Both the position numbers and the translations under genes were made by a program. A stretch of DNA of 44,282 bases from Guptibacillus hwajinpoensis (GTDB lineage Bacteria > Bacillota > Bacilli > Bacillales > Bacillaceae_O), in the NCBI GenBank assembly GCA_016841765.1, contig JAENYN010000039.1:1-44282 (forward strand), given 5' to 3'. Each line of letters opens with the position of its first letter. The stretch's first letter is position 1. The notes below the pieces were generated by a model. That model was not told the origin of the DNA and made no database searches. It saw only the letters and a list, made by a program, of their open reading frames with translations. This document shows, one piece after another, positions 34,537 through 43,027 of this stretch.

Positions 34537-35829
34537 TCAACTCGGCGCTTTAACGATGCATGTGGTAAAACGGTTTTCGCCGATGAAATCGTCAGCCGCC
34601 CGATTGATATCTTCCGCTGTCAGCGATTCGAGAACCGGAATCACTTCAAACAAATTCATGCCATTGAACTGATACCTTGTAAATTGGTTGGCGATGAACT
34701 CCAGTGAATTTAACGATCGTAAGAAAGATCCGATTTTCTTTTTCTTTGTCCGTTCGAGCGCTTCGTTTGTCAGCGGGTCTGCACGGAAGTCCCGGAAGTA
34801 CCCCTCGATTTTTTGGGACAGCTTCTCGGGTTCAGCTGAATCACCGCCGACTACGGCAAACCCGAATCCGGATTCTTCCGAATAATTAAAGGAAAAAGTA
34901 TCATCAATCAACCCGTCGTTATACAATTGTTCATAGTTTTTGGAACTTTTGCCGAATAAATAATCAAGCAAAAGACCGATCGACAATTCATGCTTCAGGA
35001 GGTCAGTGCCGCTGCGGCCCGGATTCTTCGTTTTCACGCCGAATAGGACCTTCGGTGTCTGAACCGGCATTTCAATGATCCGTTCCCGCTGGTCGGCTTG
35101 TTCCGGTTCATCATCAAAATAGCGGGAAATCGGTTCAGGAGGCGGGAATTCTTTTCCGTCCTGATTGTTCCGGATAAGTTCCATCACTTCTTCAGGATTT
35201 ACCGGACCGGCAACAAAAAGGAGCATGTTGCCGGGATGATAAAACGTATGATAGCACGTATAAAGGAGATCTTTTGTTATATTTGAGATTGATTCCACCG
35301 TCCCGGCGATGTCTATCTTGACCGGATGGGCGGCGAACAGATTTTCGATTGTGCCGAAATACACACGCCAATCAGGGTTGTCTTCATACATTTTGATCTC
35401 CTGCCCGATAATCCCTTTTTCTTTTTCAACCGACTCTTCTGTGAAATAAGGGTCCTGCACAAAATCAATCAACGTTTCCAGATTCTTTTCCACATTGGAA
35501 GTGCTTGAAAACAGGTAAGCCGTTCTTGTAAACGAAGTGAAGGCGTTCGCCGAGGCCCCCTGTTTACTGAAATCCTGGAAAACATCCCCCTCTTCACTTT
35601 CGAACAATTTATGCTCAAGAAAGTGGGCAATCCCGTCCGGAACCTTAATTGGCTCCTTGCCGTTCAAAGGGGTGAAATGGTTATCGATCGATCCGTAACG
35701 TGTCGTAAATGTCGCAAATGTTTTGTTCATGTCCTTTTTCGGCAAGATATAGACTTCAAGGCCATTGTCCAGGACTTCATGAATCAACTCTTCTTTTAAT
35801 TGGGTATATTCGAGCTTTTCCAACGTCAT
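34537..35829 (-). CDS. ymfH: M16 zinc metallopeptidase YmfH (catalytic-type)
   Basis: The 430-aa insulinase-family protein has the inverted zinc motif HFLEH (HxxEH, about residues 70-74) and the distal glutamate region EKGIIGQEIKMYEDNPDWR, so it appears catalytic. Two M16 half-domains are present. It pairs with YmfF, encoded just upstream with a 4-bp ATGA overlap, so the two should be made in equal amounts. RefSeq names the pair EF-P 5-aminopentanol modification-associated proteins. A TTG two codons in is an alternative start. Confidence 0.93.
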   Translation of the reverse strand: MTLEKLEYTQLKEELIHEVLDNGLEVYILPKKDMNKTFATFTTRYGSIDNHFTPLNGKEPIKVPDGIAHFLEHKLFESEEGDVFQDFSKQGASANAFTSFTRTAYLFSSTSNVEKNLETLIDFVQDPYFTEESVEKEKGIIGQEIKMYEDNPDWRVYFGTIENLFAAHPVKIDIAGTVESISNITKDLLYTCYHTFYHPGNMLLFVAGPVNPEEVMELIRNNQDGKEFPPPEPISRYFDDEPEQADQRERIIEMPVQTPKVLFGVKTKNPGRSGTDLLKHELSIGLLLDYLFGKSSKNYEQLYNDGLIDDTFSFNYSEESGFGFAVVGGDSAEPEKLSQKIEGYFRDFRADPLTNEALERTKKKKIGSFLRSLNSLEFIANQFTRYQFNGMNLFEVIPVLESLTAEDINRAADDFIGENRFTTCIVKAPS

Positions 35830-37118
35830 TCCCCCTCCGTTCCCGTAAGAAAATATACTGTATCGAGCTCAACTTTTCCGGCGACCCGGCTGATGTCTTC
35901 TCGGGTGACCTTTTCCACGCCTTCCAGCCACTCCTCGAAAGGCCTGCCTTTTCCGCCCACAATTTCATGGTATAAGACTTCGATCAAGCCGCCGGCGCTG
36001 TCGGCCGTTTCAAGGAGCTGGTTTCTGATGACTGCTTTAGTCTGGCTGATGTCACCATCAGTAAATTCACCCTGCTTCATCAATTCCATTTGTTTTTTTA
36101 TGATGGTGACGGCCTGATCATAATTTTCAAACTCTATTCCTGACATGACAAGGAGGAACCCTTTGTGGCTTTCCAGGCGGGAGGCCGCATAATAGGCGAG
36201 GCTGGCCTTTTCCCTGACGTTAATAAACAGTTTTGAATGGGAAAATCCGCCGAATATGCCGTTGAACACCTGCAAAGCAAAGTAATCGTCATCCGTGTAA
36301 GTTGTGTAGGTGCGGAACCCCATGTTCAGCTTGCCCTGATTGACGGGTTCACGGTCAATGACCTCTTTTGGTTCCGGCGGTGCCTTCACGGCATCATCGG
36401 CCGCGGCATTTCCCGCCTGTCCGCTGCCGCTTCGGTTCCCAAACTGGAAATAACGGGAAACAAGTGTTTTCAGCCGGTCCATTTCCGTATTGCCGACAAG
36501 GTAAATGTCGATTTCATTTTCATTCAGGCATTGTTGGTAATAGTCATATAAATTTTCCGGGGATATGCCGTCAACATCATTTTCGCTGCCGTAAGCAGAG
36601 GTCCCGTAGGGCTCGTTTTTGCACATCTCCTCAATGAGGCGGATGCTGGCATACCGCATTTTATCATCCTTCATTGACTGGAGGCGCTGCTTCAGGGCGC
36701 GCTTCTCCTTACTGACGATATCAGCAGCAAATGCACCATTTTCAAGGGCCGGCTTTAACATGATTTCACCAAGCAGTTCCAGAGCCTGGTCAAGCAATGG
36801 CGTGTTTTCCTGCAGGTATTCACCGTTTGCCACTTCCATGCGGAAGGAGATGATATGGTAATCCCCTTTCTTTGACAAATCGACAGAAAGCGTTGCACCG
36901 TATAAATCGTCAAGGCGGCTCCTGATTTTTGTGCTTGTCGGATAAGTTTCCGTTCCGCTTTGGAGCACAAACGGCAAGAGCGCCCTCATTGTTGCGTCCT
37001 GCCCGTTCAAAGGCGCCTTCATTTTAACGACAATCGTATTCGTTTTATATTTGTTCGTTTTCACAGAATGGAGCCGTATCCCGGCTGCTTCCTCTTTGAC
37101 GTGCGTTATTTTTTTCAT
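35826..37118 (-). CDS. ymfF: M16 family protein YmfF, non-catalytic partner
   Basis: The 430-aa protein has the M16 fold (TMRALLPFVLQSGTETYPTSTKIRSRLDDLYGA, then the second-domain VREKASLAYYAASR, which resembles the Arg-Tyr substrate-binding signature of the non-catalytic half) but no HxxEH motif. It is therefore probably the inactive subunit of a YmfF-YmfH heterodimer, as in PqqF-like split M16 systems. The start MKKITHVK has AAAGGAGGG six bases upstream. It leads the ymfF-H-I-J-K-M run and has its own promoter. Confidence 0.92.
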   Translation of the reverse strand: MKKITHVKEEAAGIRLHSVKTNKYKTNTIVVKMKAPLNGQDATMRALLPFVLQSGTETYPTSTKIRSRLDDLYGATLSVDLSKKGDYHIISFRMEVANGEYLQENTPLLDQALELLGEIMLKPALENGAFAADIVSKEKRALKQRLQSMKDDKMRYASIRLIEEMCKNEPYGTSAYGSENDVDGISPENLYDYYQQCLNENEIDIYLVGNTEMDRLKTLVSRYFQFGNRSGSGQAGNAAADDAVKAPPEPKEVIDREPVNQGKLNMGFRTYTTYTDDDYFALQVFNGIFGGFSHSKLFINVREKASLAYYAASRLESHKGFLLVMSGIEFENYDQAVTIIKKQMELMKQGEFTDGDISQTKAVIRNQLLETADSAGGLIEVLYHEIVGGKGRPFEEWLEGVEKVTREDISRVAGKVELDTVYFLTGTEGE

Positions 37119-37147
37119 GTATTGCCCTCCTTTACGCAAAGAGATAC

Positions 37148-37175
37148 ATCATATCATTCTGAAGATGCCTCTCAA
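37148..37175 (-). promoter_or_regulatory. SigA promoter of the ymfF operon
   Basis: On the minus strand TTGAGA (37175-37170), a 16-bp spacer and TATGAT (37153-37148), one mismatch each, lie 30 bases ahead of the ymfF start. Confidence 0.6.
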
Positions 37176-37437
37176 TTTATACGTATGTATAGATTATATT
37201 TTCCTATACTGGGAAAAAATCTACAAGAAATAACCTTTATTTTTATTTTCCCCAACAAATTTTTGGTTACAAAGCCAACTATTTTCTAATTTCCATTAAA
37301 AATAGCACTCTTCAAGGTTACATAATTATTTTATAATACATGAAAGGGGTTGGGACATAACTAAATAAGTCATGTTTAGAGACGAACAATATCTATTGAA
37401 CGTCATACTGTTTACTCATAATCAGGTAAGCTGAAAA

Positions 37438-37570
37438 AACAAGTTCATTCCATTGCGCTGCAGATACTCGCTTTCCACGGAAAGGAAGCTGCGCCTGCGG
37501 GGTCTCAGCCTTTCCTCTATTTCCCGTAGAAGTCGAGTGTCTTCCGCTCCATTCCACTCGTTTTTGAAAT
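37438..37570. repeat. Family C repeat, inverted degenerate copy
   Basis: It shares GCAGATACTCGCTTTCC, GCGGGGTCTCAGC, TATTTCCCG and CTTCCGCTCCATTC with the reverse complement of the 5.6-kb element, in the same order. The GGCTNTGTTAAA ends are absent. Confidence 0.65.
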
Positions 37571-37609
37571 TCGTATGCAAAATCAAGAGATTTATTGAAG
37601 AGAGTAAAG

Positions 37610-37984
37610 AACAAAAGCGCAGGGCGTCCGCTTAGCGGCGTACGCATAAGCGGGGGTACCCGCAGGAAGGTGATCTTTCCTTCCGGAGGGGATCACCCCT
37701 TATGACGATAGCCGCTGGCGCCTGTAGCTGGATGAACAAAAGCGCAGGGCGTCCGCTTAGCGGCGTACGCATAAGCGGGGGTACCCGCAGGAAGGTGATC
37801 TTTCCTTCCGGAGGGGATCACCGCTTATGACGATAGCCGCTGGCGCCTGTAGCTGGATGAACAAAAGCGCAGGGCGCCCGCTTAGCGGCGTACGCATAAG
37901 CGGGGGTACCCGCAGGAAGGTGACCTTTCCTTCCGGAGGGGATCACCGCTTATGACGATAGCCGCTGGCGCCTGTAGCTGGATG
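37610..37984 (+). repeat. Family A tandem array, three 125-bp units
   Basis: Units start at 37610, 37735 and 37860 with AACAAAAGCGCAGGGCG and end AGCTGGATG; they differ at only a few positions. Each folds on itself: AGCGGC with GCCGCT, ATAAGCGG with CCGCTTAT, GGTGATC with GATCACC, and GGAAGG with CCTTCC at the tip, plus a separate GCGGG-GGTA-CCCGC hairpin. No protein is encoded. High identity between units suggests recent tandem amplification. Confidence 0.92.
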
Positions 37985-38040
37985 ACTCCCTTCCCGCTTT
38001 TTATCCACAACGCAAAAATTTAATCATTTCCTTAACAATA
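37985..38040 (+). repeat. Family A tail sequence
   Basis: After the last unit comes CTCCCTTCCCGCTTTTTATC, then an A/T-rich stretch and TTTCCTTAACAATAAAA. The same tail occurs at 1-83, 2039-2157 and 20500-20628, each time ending against a terminator. Confidence 0.8.
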
Positions 38041-38098
38041 AAAACCCGAACGGTCAGGCGCAAGATTCATTGAAATCTTACCTAATCGTTCGGGTTTA
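38041..38098 (-). terminator. Long terminator downstream of nupQ
   Basis: The outer stem AAACCCGAACG / CGTTCGGGTTT encloses an inner stem AAGATTtcAATGAATCTT (minus-strand sense) in a 58-bp structure, followed on the minus strand by a T-rich run. It is longer than a standard terminator. Confidence 0.75.
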
Positions 38099-38134
38099 TC
38101 ATTAGCTGAAATACTTATGTCCCAGGCTCTTTAC

Positions 38135-39097
38135 TTAACGTTTCCCTTTTATATAAGGGGTGCCTAGAGATTTTGGTGCATCTGCCCTGCCGATGAAACC
38201 GGCAAGTGCAAGAATGGTGAGGACATAAGGCAAGATAAGCAGGAATACAGACGGCACTTCCTTAATATATGGCAAGCTTGTGCCGATGATGCTCAGGCTC
38301 TGGGCAAAGCCGAAAAACAGCGCGGCACCAAGCGCTCCGAGCGGGTGCCATTTTCCGAAAATCATCGCAGCGAGAGCCATAAAGCCCTGTCCGTTGATTG
38401 TGGAATGGCTGAAATCAAGCGAGATGGACTGAGAATATACCGCACCGCCGATGCCTGCCAAGGCACCACTAAGCATCACGGCAATATAACGCATTTTTTT
38501 GACGTTGATCCCCATTGTATCTGCCGCCATCGGATGTTCGCCGACTGCCCGTAAGCGTACGCCAAAAGGTGTCTTGAAGATGATGAACCAGACAATGAAC
38601 GCAAACAGGATCGCCATATAGGATGTCCAGTACTCATTTTTGAAAAACAGTGGCCCAAGGATCGGGATATCAGCCAATAACGGCACATCAAACCTTATAA
38701 AGCGCTCTTGAATCATTGGCGTCTGGCCGCGTCCTTCGAAAATTTTCTTAACAAGAAACAGGGAAAGCCCGACAGCAAGGAAGTTGATAGCAACACCCGA
38801 AACAACCTGGTCGGCCCTGAATGAAATCGATGCGACCGCATGGAGCAGGGCGAAAATTGCCGAAACGGCCATCGCGACTAAAAGAGCGACCCACGGTGTG
38901 GCAGCTCCGAAAATATCGACAAGGAACAGGTTCGAAATGATGCCGATAAAAGCACCCATGACCATAAGGCCTTCCAGTCCGATGTTAACGACACCGGAAC
39001 GTTCACTGAATACGCCGCCAAGGGCAGTGAAAATAAGAGGAGCCGCGTAAAAAATAGCAGACGGTACGATGAATGCCAGTATTTCCATAATGCTCAT
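38135..39097 (-). CDS. nupQ: Nucleoside ABC transporter permease NupQ
   Basis: The 320-aa polytopic membrane protein of the BPD_transp_2 family has ERSGVVNIGLEGLMVMGAFIG (about 33-53), typical of purine-nucleoside BMP transporters, and about eight hydrophobic segments. It corresponds to B. subtilis NupQ (YufQ) of the guanosine transporter. AAAGGAGGTG precedes the ATG, which touches the nupP stop. It is the last gene of nupN-O-P-Q and is followed by a terminator. Substrate is inferred from the family. Confidence 0.93.
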   Translation of the reverse strand: MSIMEILAFIVPSAIFYAAPLIFTALGGVFSERSGVVNIGLEGLMVMGAFIGIISNLFLVDIFGAATPWVALLVAMAVSAIFALLHAVASISFRADQVVSGVAINFLAVGLSLFLVKKIFEGRGQTPMIQERFIRFDVPLLADIPILGPLFFKNEYWTSYMAILFAFIVWFIIFKTPFGVRLRAVGEHPMAADTMGINVKKMRYIAVMLSGALAGIGGAVYSQSISLDFSHSTINGQGFMALAAMIFGKWHPLGALGAALFFGFAQSLSIIGTSLPYIKEVPSVFLLILPYVLTILALAGFIGRADAPKSLGTPYIKGKR

Positions 39098-39098
39098 C

Positions 39099-40145
39099 TT
39101 ACTTCACCTCCTTTGACTTGCTTATTCGCTCAAGAAAGAGTCTGATTACGTAACTTGAAGCGACAAAGAAAATAATAATGGCGATAACGATCGAGACAAT
39201 TTCGGTAGGAATGCCGGCTTCATTCGGCATATTCAGAGATCCATACTTCAACGACCCGAACAAAACAGCGCCGAATATGACACCAAGGGGTGTGTTTGCA
39301 CCTAATAGGGCTACGGCGATGCCGTCAAAACCGACACCTGTGAATCCGCCCTTGACAGAGACGTATTCAAACGTGCCAAGTGCTTCCATCGCACCGCCAA
39401 GACCGGCGAATGCCCCGGAAATGACCATGGAAAGTACGATGTTGCGATTGACATTCATTCCTGCATACTCAGATGCATGCTGGTTGAAACCGACTGATTT
39501 CAGCTCGAAACCGGTTGTCGTTTTTTCAAGAATGAACCACATAACAAGGACGGACAGTAGTGCGACAAAGATTCCGGTATGAAGCCTCGAATAATCGGTT
39601 ATATTTTCAAGGAACGCAGAGCGTAACGATGCTGATTCATGGATTTTATCCATTCTGTCGCCGCCGTCAGAAATTTGCCTGATGAGCGCATTGGTCGTAT
39701 GGAGTGCGACATAATTCATCATGATGGTGACAATGACTTCATGGACACGGAACTTTGCCTTCAAAATCCCCGGGACGAAAGCCCAAAGGCCGCCTGCTAC
39801 TGCCGCAGCGAGCATTGCCGCCGGCACATGGATGATTTTCGGAAGGTCAAAAGCAAGTCCGACATAGGCGGCAGCAAACCAGCCGACAATAAGCTGCCCT
39901 TCAACCCCGATATTGAACAGACCTGTCCTGAATGCAAAAGCAACAGCAAGGCCGGCCAGTATATAAGGCGTTATCTGCCGGATGGTTTCTCCCATGAAAT
40001 AAATATCACCGAAAATCCCGTTCCATAATGCACCATATCCTGCAATTGGATTATAGCCGCTGACCAGCATGATCAGACCTCCGACAAGTAAACCGAGAAT
40101 GACGGCAATTGCCGGAACAAGTATATTCGTAAGCCGATTAGACAT
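39099..40145 (-). CDS. nupP: Nucleoside ABC transporter permease NupP
   Basis: This 348-aa permease (BPD_transp_2) has the motif AFRTGLFNIGVEGQLIVGWF (about 79-98) and LGGAMEALGTFEYVSVKGGFTGVGFDGIAVALLG, the conserved cytoplasmic loop of the family. It pairs with NupQ to form the translocation channel. I choose ATG (MSNRLTN), which gives the same length as B. subtilis NupP; a GTG four codons earlier is possible. The start overlaps the nupO stop, implying coupled translation. Confidence 0.93.
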   Translation of the reverse strand: MSNRLTNILVPAIAVILGLLVGGLIMLVSGYNPIAGYGALWNGIFGDIYFMGETIRQITPYILAGLAVAFAFRTGLFNIGVEGQLIVGWFAAAYVGLAFDLPKIIHVPAAMLAAAVAGGLWAFVPGILKAKFRVHEVIVTIMMNYVALHTTNALIRQISDGGDRMDKIHESASLRSAFLENITDYSRLHTGIFVALLSVLVMWFILEKTTTGFELKSVGFNQHASEYAGMNVNRNIVLSMVISGAFAGLGGAMEALGTFEYVSVKGGFTGVGFDGIAVALLGANTPLGVIFGAVLFGSLKYGSLNMPNEAGIPTEIVSIVIAIIIFFVASSYVIRLFLERISKSKEVK

Positions 40146-41670
40146 CTTCTTTTTCACCCGCTTTCCTGGAATGGCCTGCCATCAGCAAGCCCAGTTCCTG
40201 CTCTGTTGTTTCTTTCGGATCGACGATATCCACGATTTCCCCTTCGTAAATGACGGCGATCCTGTCACTTACGTTCATGACTTCATCTAACTCGAATGAG
40301 ATGAGCAGAACCGCTTTGCCGTTATCGCGCTGTTCGATCAGACGTCTATGGATGAACTCGATCGCCCCGACGTCAAGCCCCCTCGTTGGCTGGGCCGCAA
40401 TGAGCAAGTCCGGGTCTCGGTCCACTTCGCGCCCGATGATTGCCTTTTGCTGGTTCCCGCCGGAAAGTGACCGGGCCGGTTCATATTCGCTCTGCGTCCT
40501 GACATCGAATTCTTCAATGATTTGCCGGGCCTTATCATAAATCGCTTTATAGTTAAGGATTTTATTTTTAGAAAAGGGTTTTTGATAATAGGTTTGCAGG
40601 ACCATGTTTGCCCCGATCGGATAATCAAGCACAAGCCCATGTTTATGGCGGTCCTGCGGGATATGGCCGACACCGGCTTCCGTTACTTTCCGAGGCCTGT
40701 GATTTGTGATGTCTTTTCCGTCCACGAGCACTTTGCCGGATTCCGTTTTCCGTAATCCGGTTATGGCTTCAATGAGCTCGGATTGGCCGTTGCCGTCCAC
40801 ACCTGCAATCCCTACGATTTCTCCTCTCCGTACTTTGAGGTCGAGCCCTTTCACTTTGAGGACTCCGCGGCTGTCTTTCACCTTGAGCCCTTCAATCTCA
40901 AGAGTGGCCTCTGCCGGGTGGGATTCGCCTTTTTCCGTTTTGAAAACGACGTCCCTTCCCACCATAAGGCTGGCGAGATGGTTCGGGTTCGTCTCACTCA
41001 CATCAACCGTTCCGATCCCTTTCCCTTTGCGGATGACCGTGACCCGGTCGCAGACTTCCATAATTTCTTTCAATTTATGGGTGATGAGAATGATGGATTT
41101 GCCTTCTGCTACAAGCCGTTTCATGATTCCGATAAGTTCCACGATTTCCTGTGGCGTAAGGGTCGCTGTCGGCTCATCCAAAATAAGAATGTCCGCGCCT
41201 CTGTACAGTGTTTTTAAAATCTCAACGCGCTGCTGCATGCCTACGGAGATTTCGGAAATTTTCGCATCAGGATCCACTTCAAGCCCATAGTTTTTTGAGA
41301 GTTCGGCGATTTCCTTCGATGCCTTTTTGATGTCAACAACTCCGCCTTTTGTCGGCTCGCTTCCGAGAATGATATTCTCTGTGACGGTGAAATTTTCAAC
41401 GAGCATGAAGTGCTGGTGCACCATGCCGATGCCAAGGTCATTGGCGATGTTCGGATCGGTGATTTGCACTGGTTTGCCCTTGACTCGGATTTCGCCGCCC
41501 TCCGGCTGATACAGACCGAACAACACGTTCATGAGTGTCGATTTTCCGGCGCCGTTTTCTCCAAGCAGTGCATGGATTTCACCTTTTTTCACCTGAAGCG
41601 TTATATTATCGTTTGCAACGAAGCTGCCAAATTCCTTGCGGATATTCAGCATTTCAATAACATACTCCAC
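40138..41670 (-). CDS. nupO: Nucleoside ABC transporter ATPase NupO
   Basis: The 510-aa protein is a fusion of two nucleotide-binding domains, typical of sugar and nucleoside importers. Domain 1 has Walker A GENGAGKST (about 37-45), ISVGMQQRVEIL and ILDEPTATLTP. Domain 2 has the degenerate Walker A GVDGNGQSE and signature LSGGNQQK, with AAQPTRGLDVGA in place of the usual LDEPT: the Walker B glutamate region is altered, as is common in this family. A GTG start (MEYVIEML) matches B. subtilis NupO in length and has AAAGGGAG upstream. Confidence 0.95.
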   Translation of the reverse strand: MEYVIEMLNIRKEFGSFVANDNITLQVKKGEIHALLGENGAGKSTLMNVLFGLYQPEGGEIRVKGKPVQITDPNIANDLGIGMVHQHFMLVENFTVTENIILGSEPTKGGVVDIKKASKEIAELSKNYGLEVDPDAKISEISVGMQQRVEILKTLYRGADILILDEPTATLTPQEIVELIGIMKRLVAEGKSIILITHKLKEIMEVCDRVTVIRKGKGIGTVDVSETNPNHLASLMVGRDVVFKTEKGESHPAEATLEIEGLKVKDSRGVLKVKGLDLKVRRGEIVGIAGVDGNGQSELIEAITGLRKTESGKVLVDGKDITNHRPRKVTEAGVGHIPQDRHKHGLVLDYPIGANMVLQTYYQKPFSKNKILNYKAIYDKARQIIEEFDVRTQSEYEPARSLSGGNQQKAIIGREVDRDPDLLIAAQPTRGLDVGAIEFIHRRLIEQRDNGKAVLLISFELDEVMNVSDRIAVIYEGEIVDIVDPKETTEQELGLLMAGHSRKAGEKEDV

Positions 41671-41710
41671 TTTGTTCACTCCCTTTGAAGTAACTCAAAA
41701 TTAATACAGG

Positions 41711-41736
41711 AAAAGCTTCAGCCACTGAAGCTTTTC
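41711..41736 (-). terminator. Hairpin in the nupN-nupO gap, second
   Basis: AAAAGCTTCAG-CCA-CTGAAGCTTTT is a perfect stem 41 bases before nupO, with a short T-run on the minus strand. It may reduce nupO-P-Q expression relative to nupN. Confidence 0.65.
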
Positions 41737-41775
41737 ATCTATCAACCTTAAAGCTTTGTTGATTTTTCCCGAAAA

Positions 41776-41802
41776 CGAAGGCTAGTTATAAAAACTAGCC
41801 TT
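41776..41802 (-). terminator. Hairpin in the nupN-nupO gap, first
   Basis: GAAGGCTAGTT-ATAAA-AACTAGCCTTC is a perfect stem 18 bases past the nupN stop. It is followed on the minus strand by CGTTTTC, a weak T-run, so it should be a partial terminator or a 3'-end stabiliser for nupN mRNA. Confidence 0.7.
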
Positions 41803-41819
41803 CAATTTCCGGAAGGGTG

Positions 41820-42911
41820 TTATTCTACTTTGAAAGACTCCAATTCCTTTTTGGTTGCAGGAACTGTGATTTCACCGTCAATGATCCTTTGCTTGTATTC
41901 GTCAACTTTTGAAAGGACATCTTCAGGGATCGCACCGCGGGAATCAGCTAGTCCGACACCGTCTTCGGCAAGGCCGTAGTATGTGACTTCTCCGCCCGGG
42001 AAGTTTCCGTTCATTGTCTTTTCAGCAGTGTCTTTAACACCTACGTTTACTTTTTTGACCATGGAAGTCAGTGTAACGTTCGTATCGCCGACAGCGCCTT
42101 CTTCATACTGGTCGCGGTCAACGCCGATCACCCAAATGTTTTCATCAGGATTTTTCTGTTTGCGTTCCTTTGCTTCAGTGAATACGCCATTGCCTGTAGC
42201 ACCTGCCGCATGGAAGATAATATCCACACCGGAGGAATACATCCTGTTTGCAGTTGTCTTTCCTAGAGCAGCATCATCAAATTTGCCAGTATATACTGCA
42301 TCCACCTTAATATTAGGATCTACAGCCTGAACACCAGCGAGAAATCCTGATTCAAACCGCTCGATAACCGGGATTTCCATGCCGCCGACAAAACCGATCT
42401 GGCCGGACTCACTCATAAGGGCCGCTGTGACACCGGCCAGGAAAGAACCTTCGTGTTCCTTGAACATGACGCTTGCAACGTTATCTTCTTCAACGATTCC
42501 GTCAATGATCGCAAGCTTTGCCTCTGGGCGCTGAGGAGCGATTTCTTTCATTGGTTCTTCCATCAGGAAGCCGACACCGAACACAAGGTCAAAATCGCGG
42601 CGGATCAAATTATTGATGTTTGTATTGTAATCTGCATCACTTTTGGATTGGAGATAATCGATGCCTTTCCCTTTTTCCATGTCATTCTCTTTTCCAAATT
42701 CCTTCATGCCTTCCCATGCGGACTGGTTAAATGACTTATCATCAACACCACCGACATCAGTTACCATCGCAACAGTGAACTGATCTTCTTTCGCTTCACC
42801 GCCACCGCCGTTGCCTTCTTTCTCAGCCTCTTCGCCAGATCCGCAGGCACCGAGAATTGTGCCCGCTGCCAGTACCAGGGACATAGCCATTCCGAACTTT
42901 CTTTTCTTCAT
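41820..42911 (-). CDS. nupN: Nucleoside-binding lipoprotein NupN (BMP family)
   Basis: The 363-aa substrate-binding protein has a lipoprotein signal ([23 protein letters not shown], with the lipid-modified Cys23 in LGAC), a Gly/Glu-rich linker, then a BMP/PnrA domain: [46 protein letters not shown] and [12 protein letters not shown], the last typical of purine nucleoside binding. It is anchored outside the membrane and delivers ligand to NupP/NupQ. The start has AAGGGGG upstream. It leads nupNOPQ and follows the GntR gene. Confidence 0.95.
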   Translation of the reverse strand: MKKRKFGMAMSLVLAAGTILGACGSGEEAEKEGNGGGGEAKEDQFTVAMVTDVGGVDDKSFNQSAWEGMKEFGKENDMEKGKGIDYLQSKSDADYNTNINNLIRRDFDLVFGVGFLMEEPMKEIAPQRPEAKLAIIDGIVEEDNVASVMFKEHEGSFLAGVTAALMSESGQIGFVGGMEIPVIERFESGFLAGVQAVDPNIKVDAVYTGKFDDAALGKTTANRMYSSGVDIIFHAAGATGNGVFTEAKERKQKNPDENIWVIGVDRDQYEEGAVGDTNVTLTSMVKKVNVGVKDTAEKTMNGNFPGGEVTYYGLAEDGVGLADSRGAIPEDVLSKVDEYKQRIIDGEITVPATKKELESFKVE

Positions 42912-42932
42912 ATTGAATTTCCCCCTTAAAAT

Positions 42933-42947
42933 AAGTTTCAGAAAAAC
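42933..42947. promoter_or_regulatory. Candidate CodY box before nupN
   Basis: AAGTTTCAGAAAAAC matches the CodY consensus AATTTTCWGAAAATT at 12 of 15 positions, 22 bases ahead of the nupN start. B. subtilis nupNOPQ is known as a CodY target. Confidence 0.5.
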
Positions 42948-43027
42948 ATATTTCCGTAACAAGTGATGCTGATTCCGCAGCCCCACCCCCTTAAAGGTTC
43001 ATATTGCGCTTTCAGAACTCCTCACAA

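Larger units (their letters stand above)
37351..38124. mobile_element. Composite repeat block bounded by TGGGACATAA inverted repeats
   Basis: TGGGACATAA at 37351-37360 recurs inverted at 38115-38124. The flanks are partly similar (AAAGGGGT- versus AAAGAGCC-). The 774 bp between contain a family C copy, the family A array and the nupQ terminator. It may be a composite element or coincidental nesting; no transposase is encoded. Confidence 0.4.
37119..38134. other. Repeat-filled intergenic region between ymfF and nupQ
   Basis: This 1,016-bp gap contains the ymfF promoter (37148-37175), about 170 bp of AT-rich unique DNA, the left copy of TGGGACATAA (37351), a family C repeat (37438-37570), a three-copy family A array with tail (37610-38038), the nupQ terminator and an inverted TGGGACATAA (38115). 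No frame here looks coding; those present are inside repeats. Confidence 0.75.

Noticed and set aside
37393-37647. Minus- and plus-strand open frames of 60-84 codons in the ymfF-nupQ gap
   Set aside because: They lie wholly inside family C and family A repeats, lack ribosome binding sites, and recur wherever the repeats recur.
37610-37984. CRISPR array or integron attC array
   Set aside because: The repeats are contiguous 125-bp units without variable spacers, so not CRISPR. There are no gene cassettes or attC core motifs, and no integron integrase is nearby.
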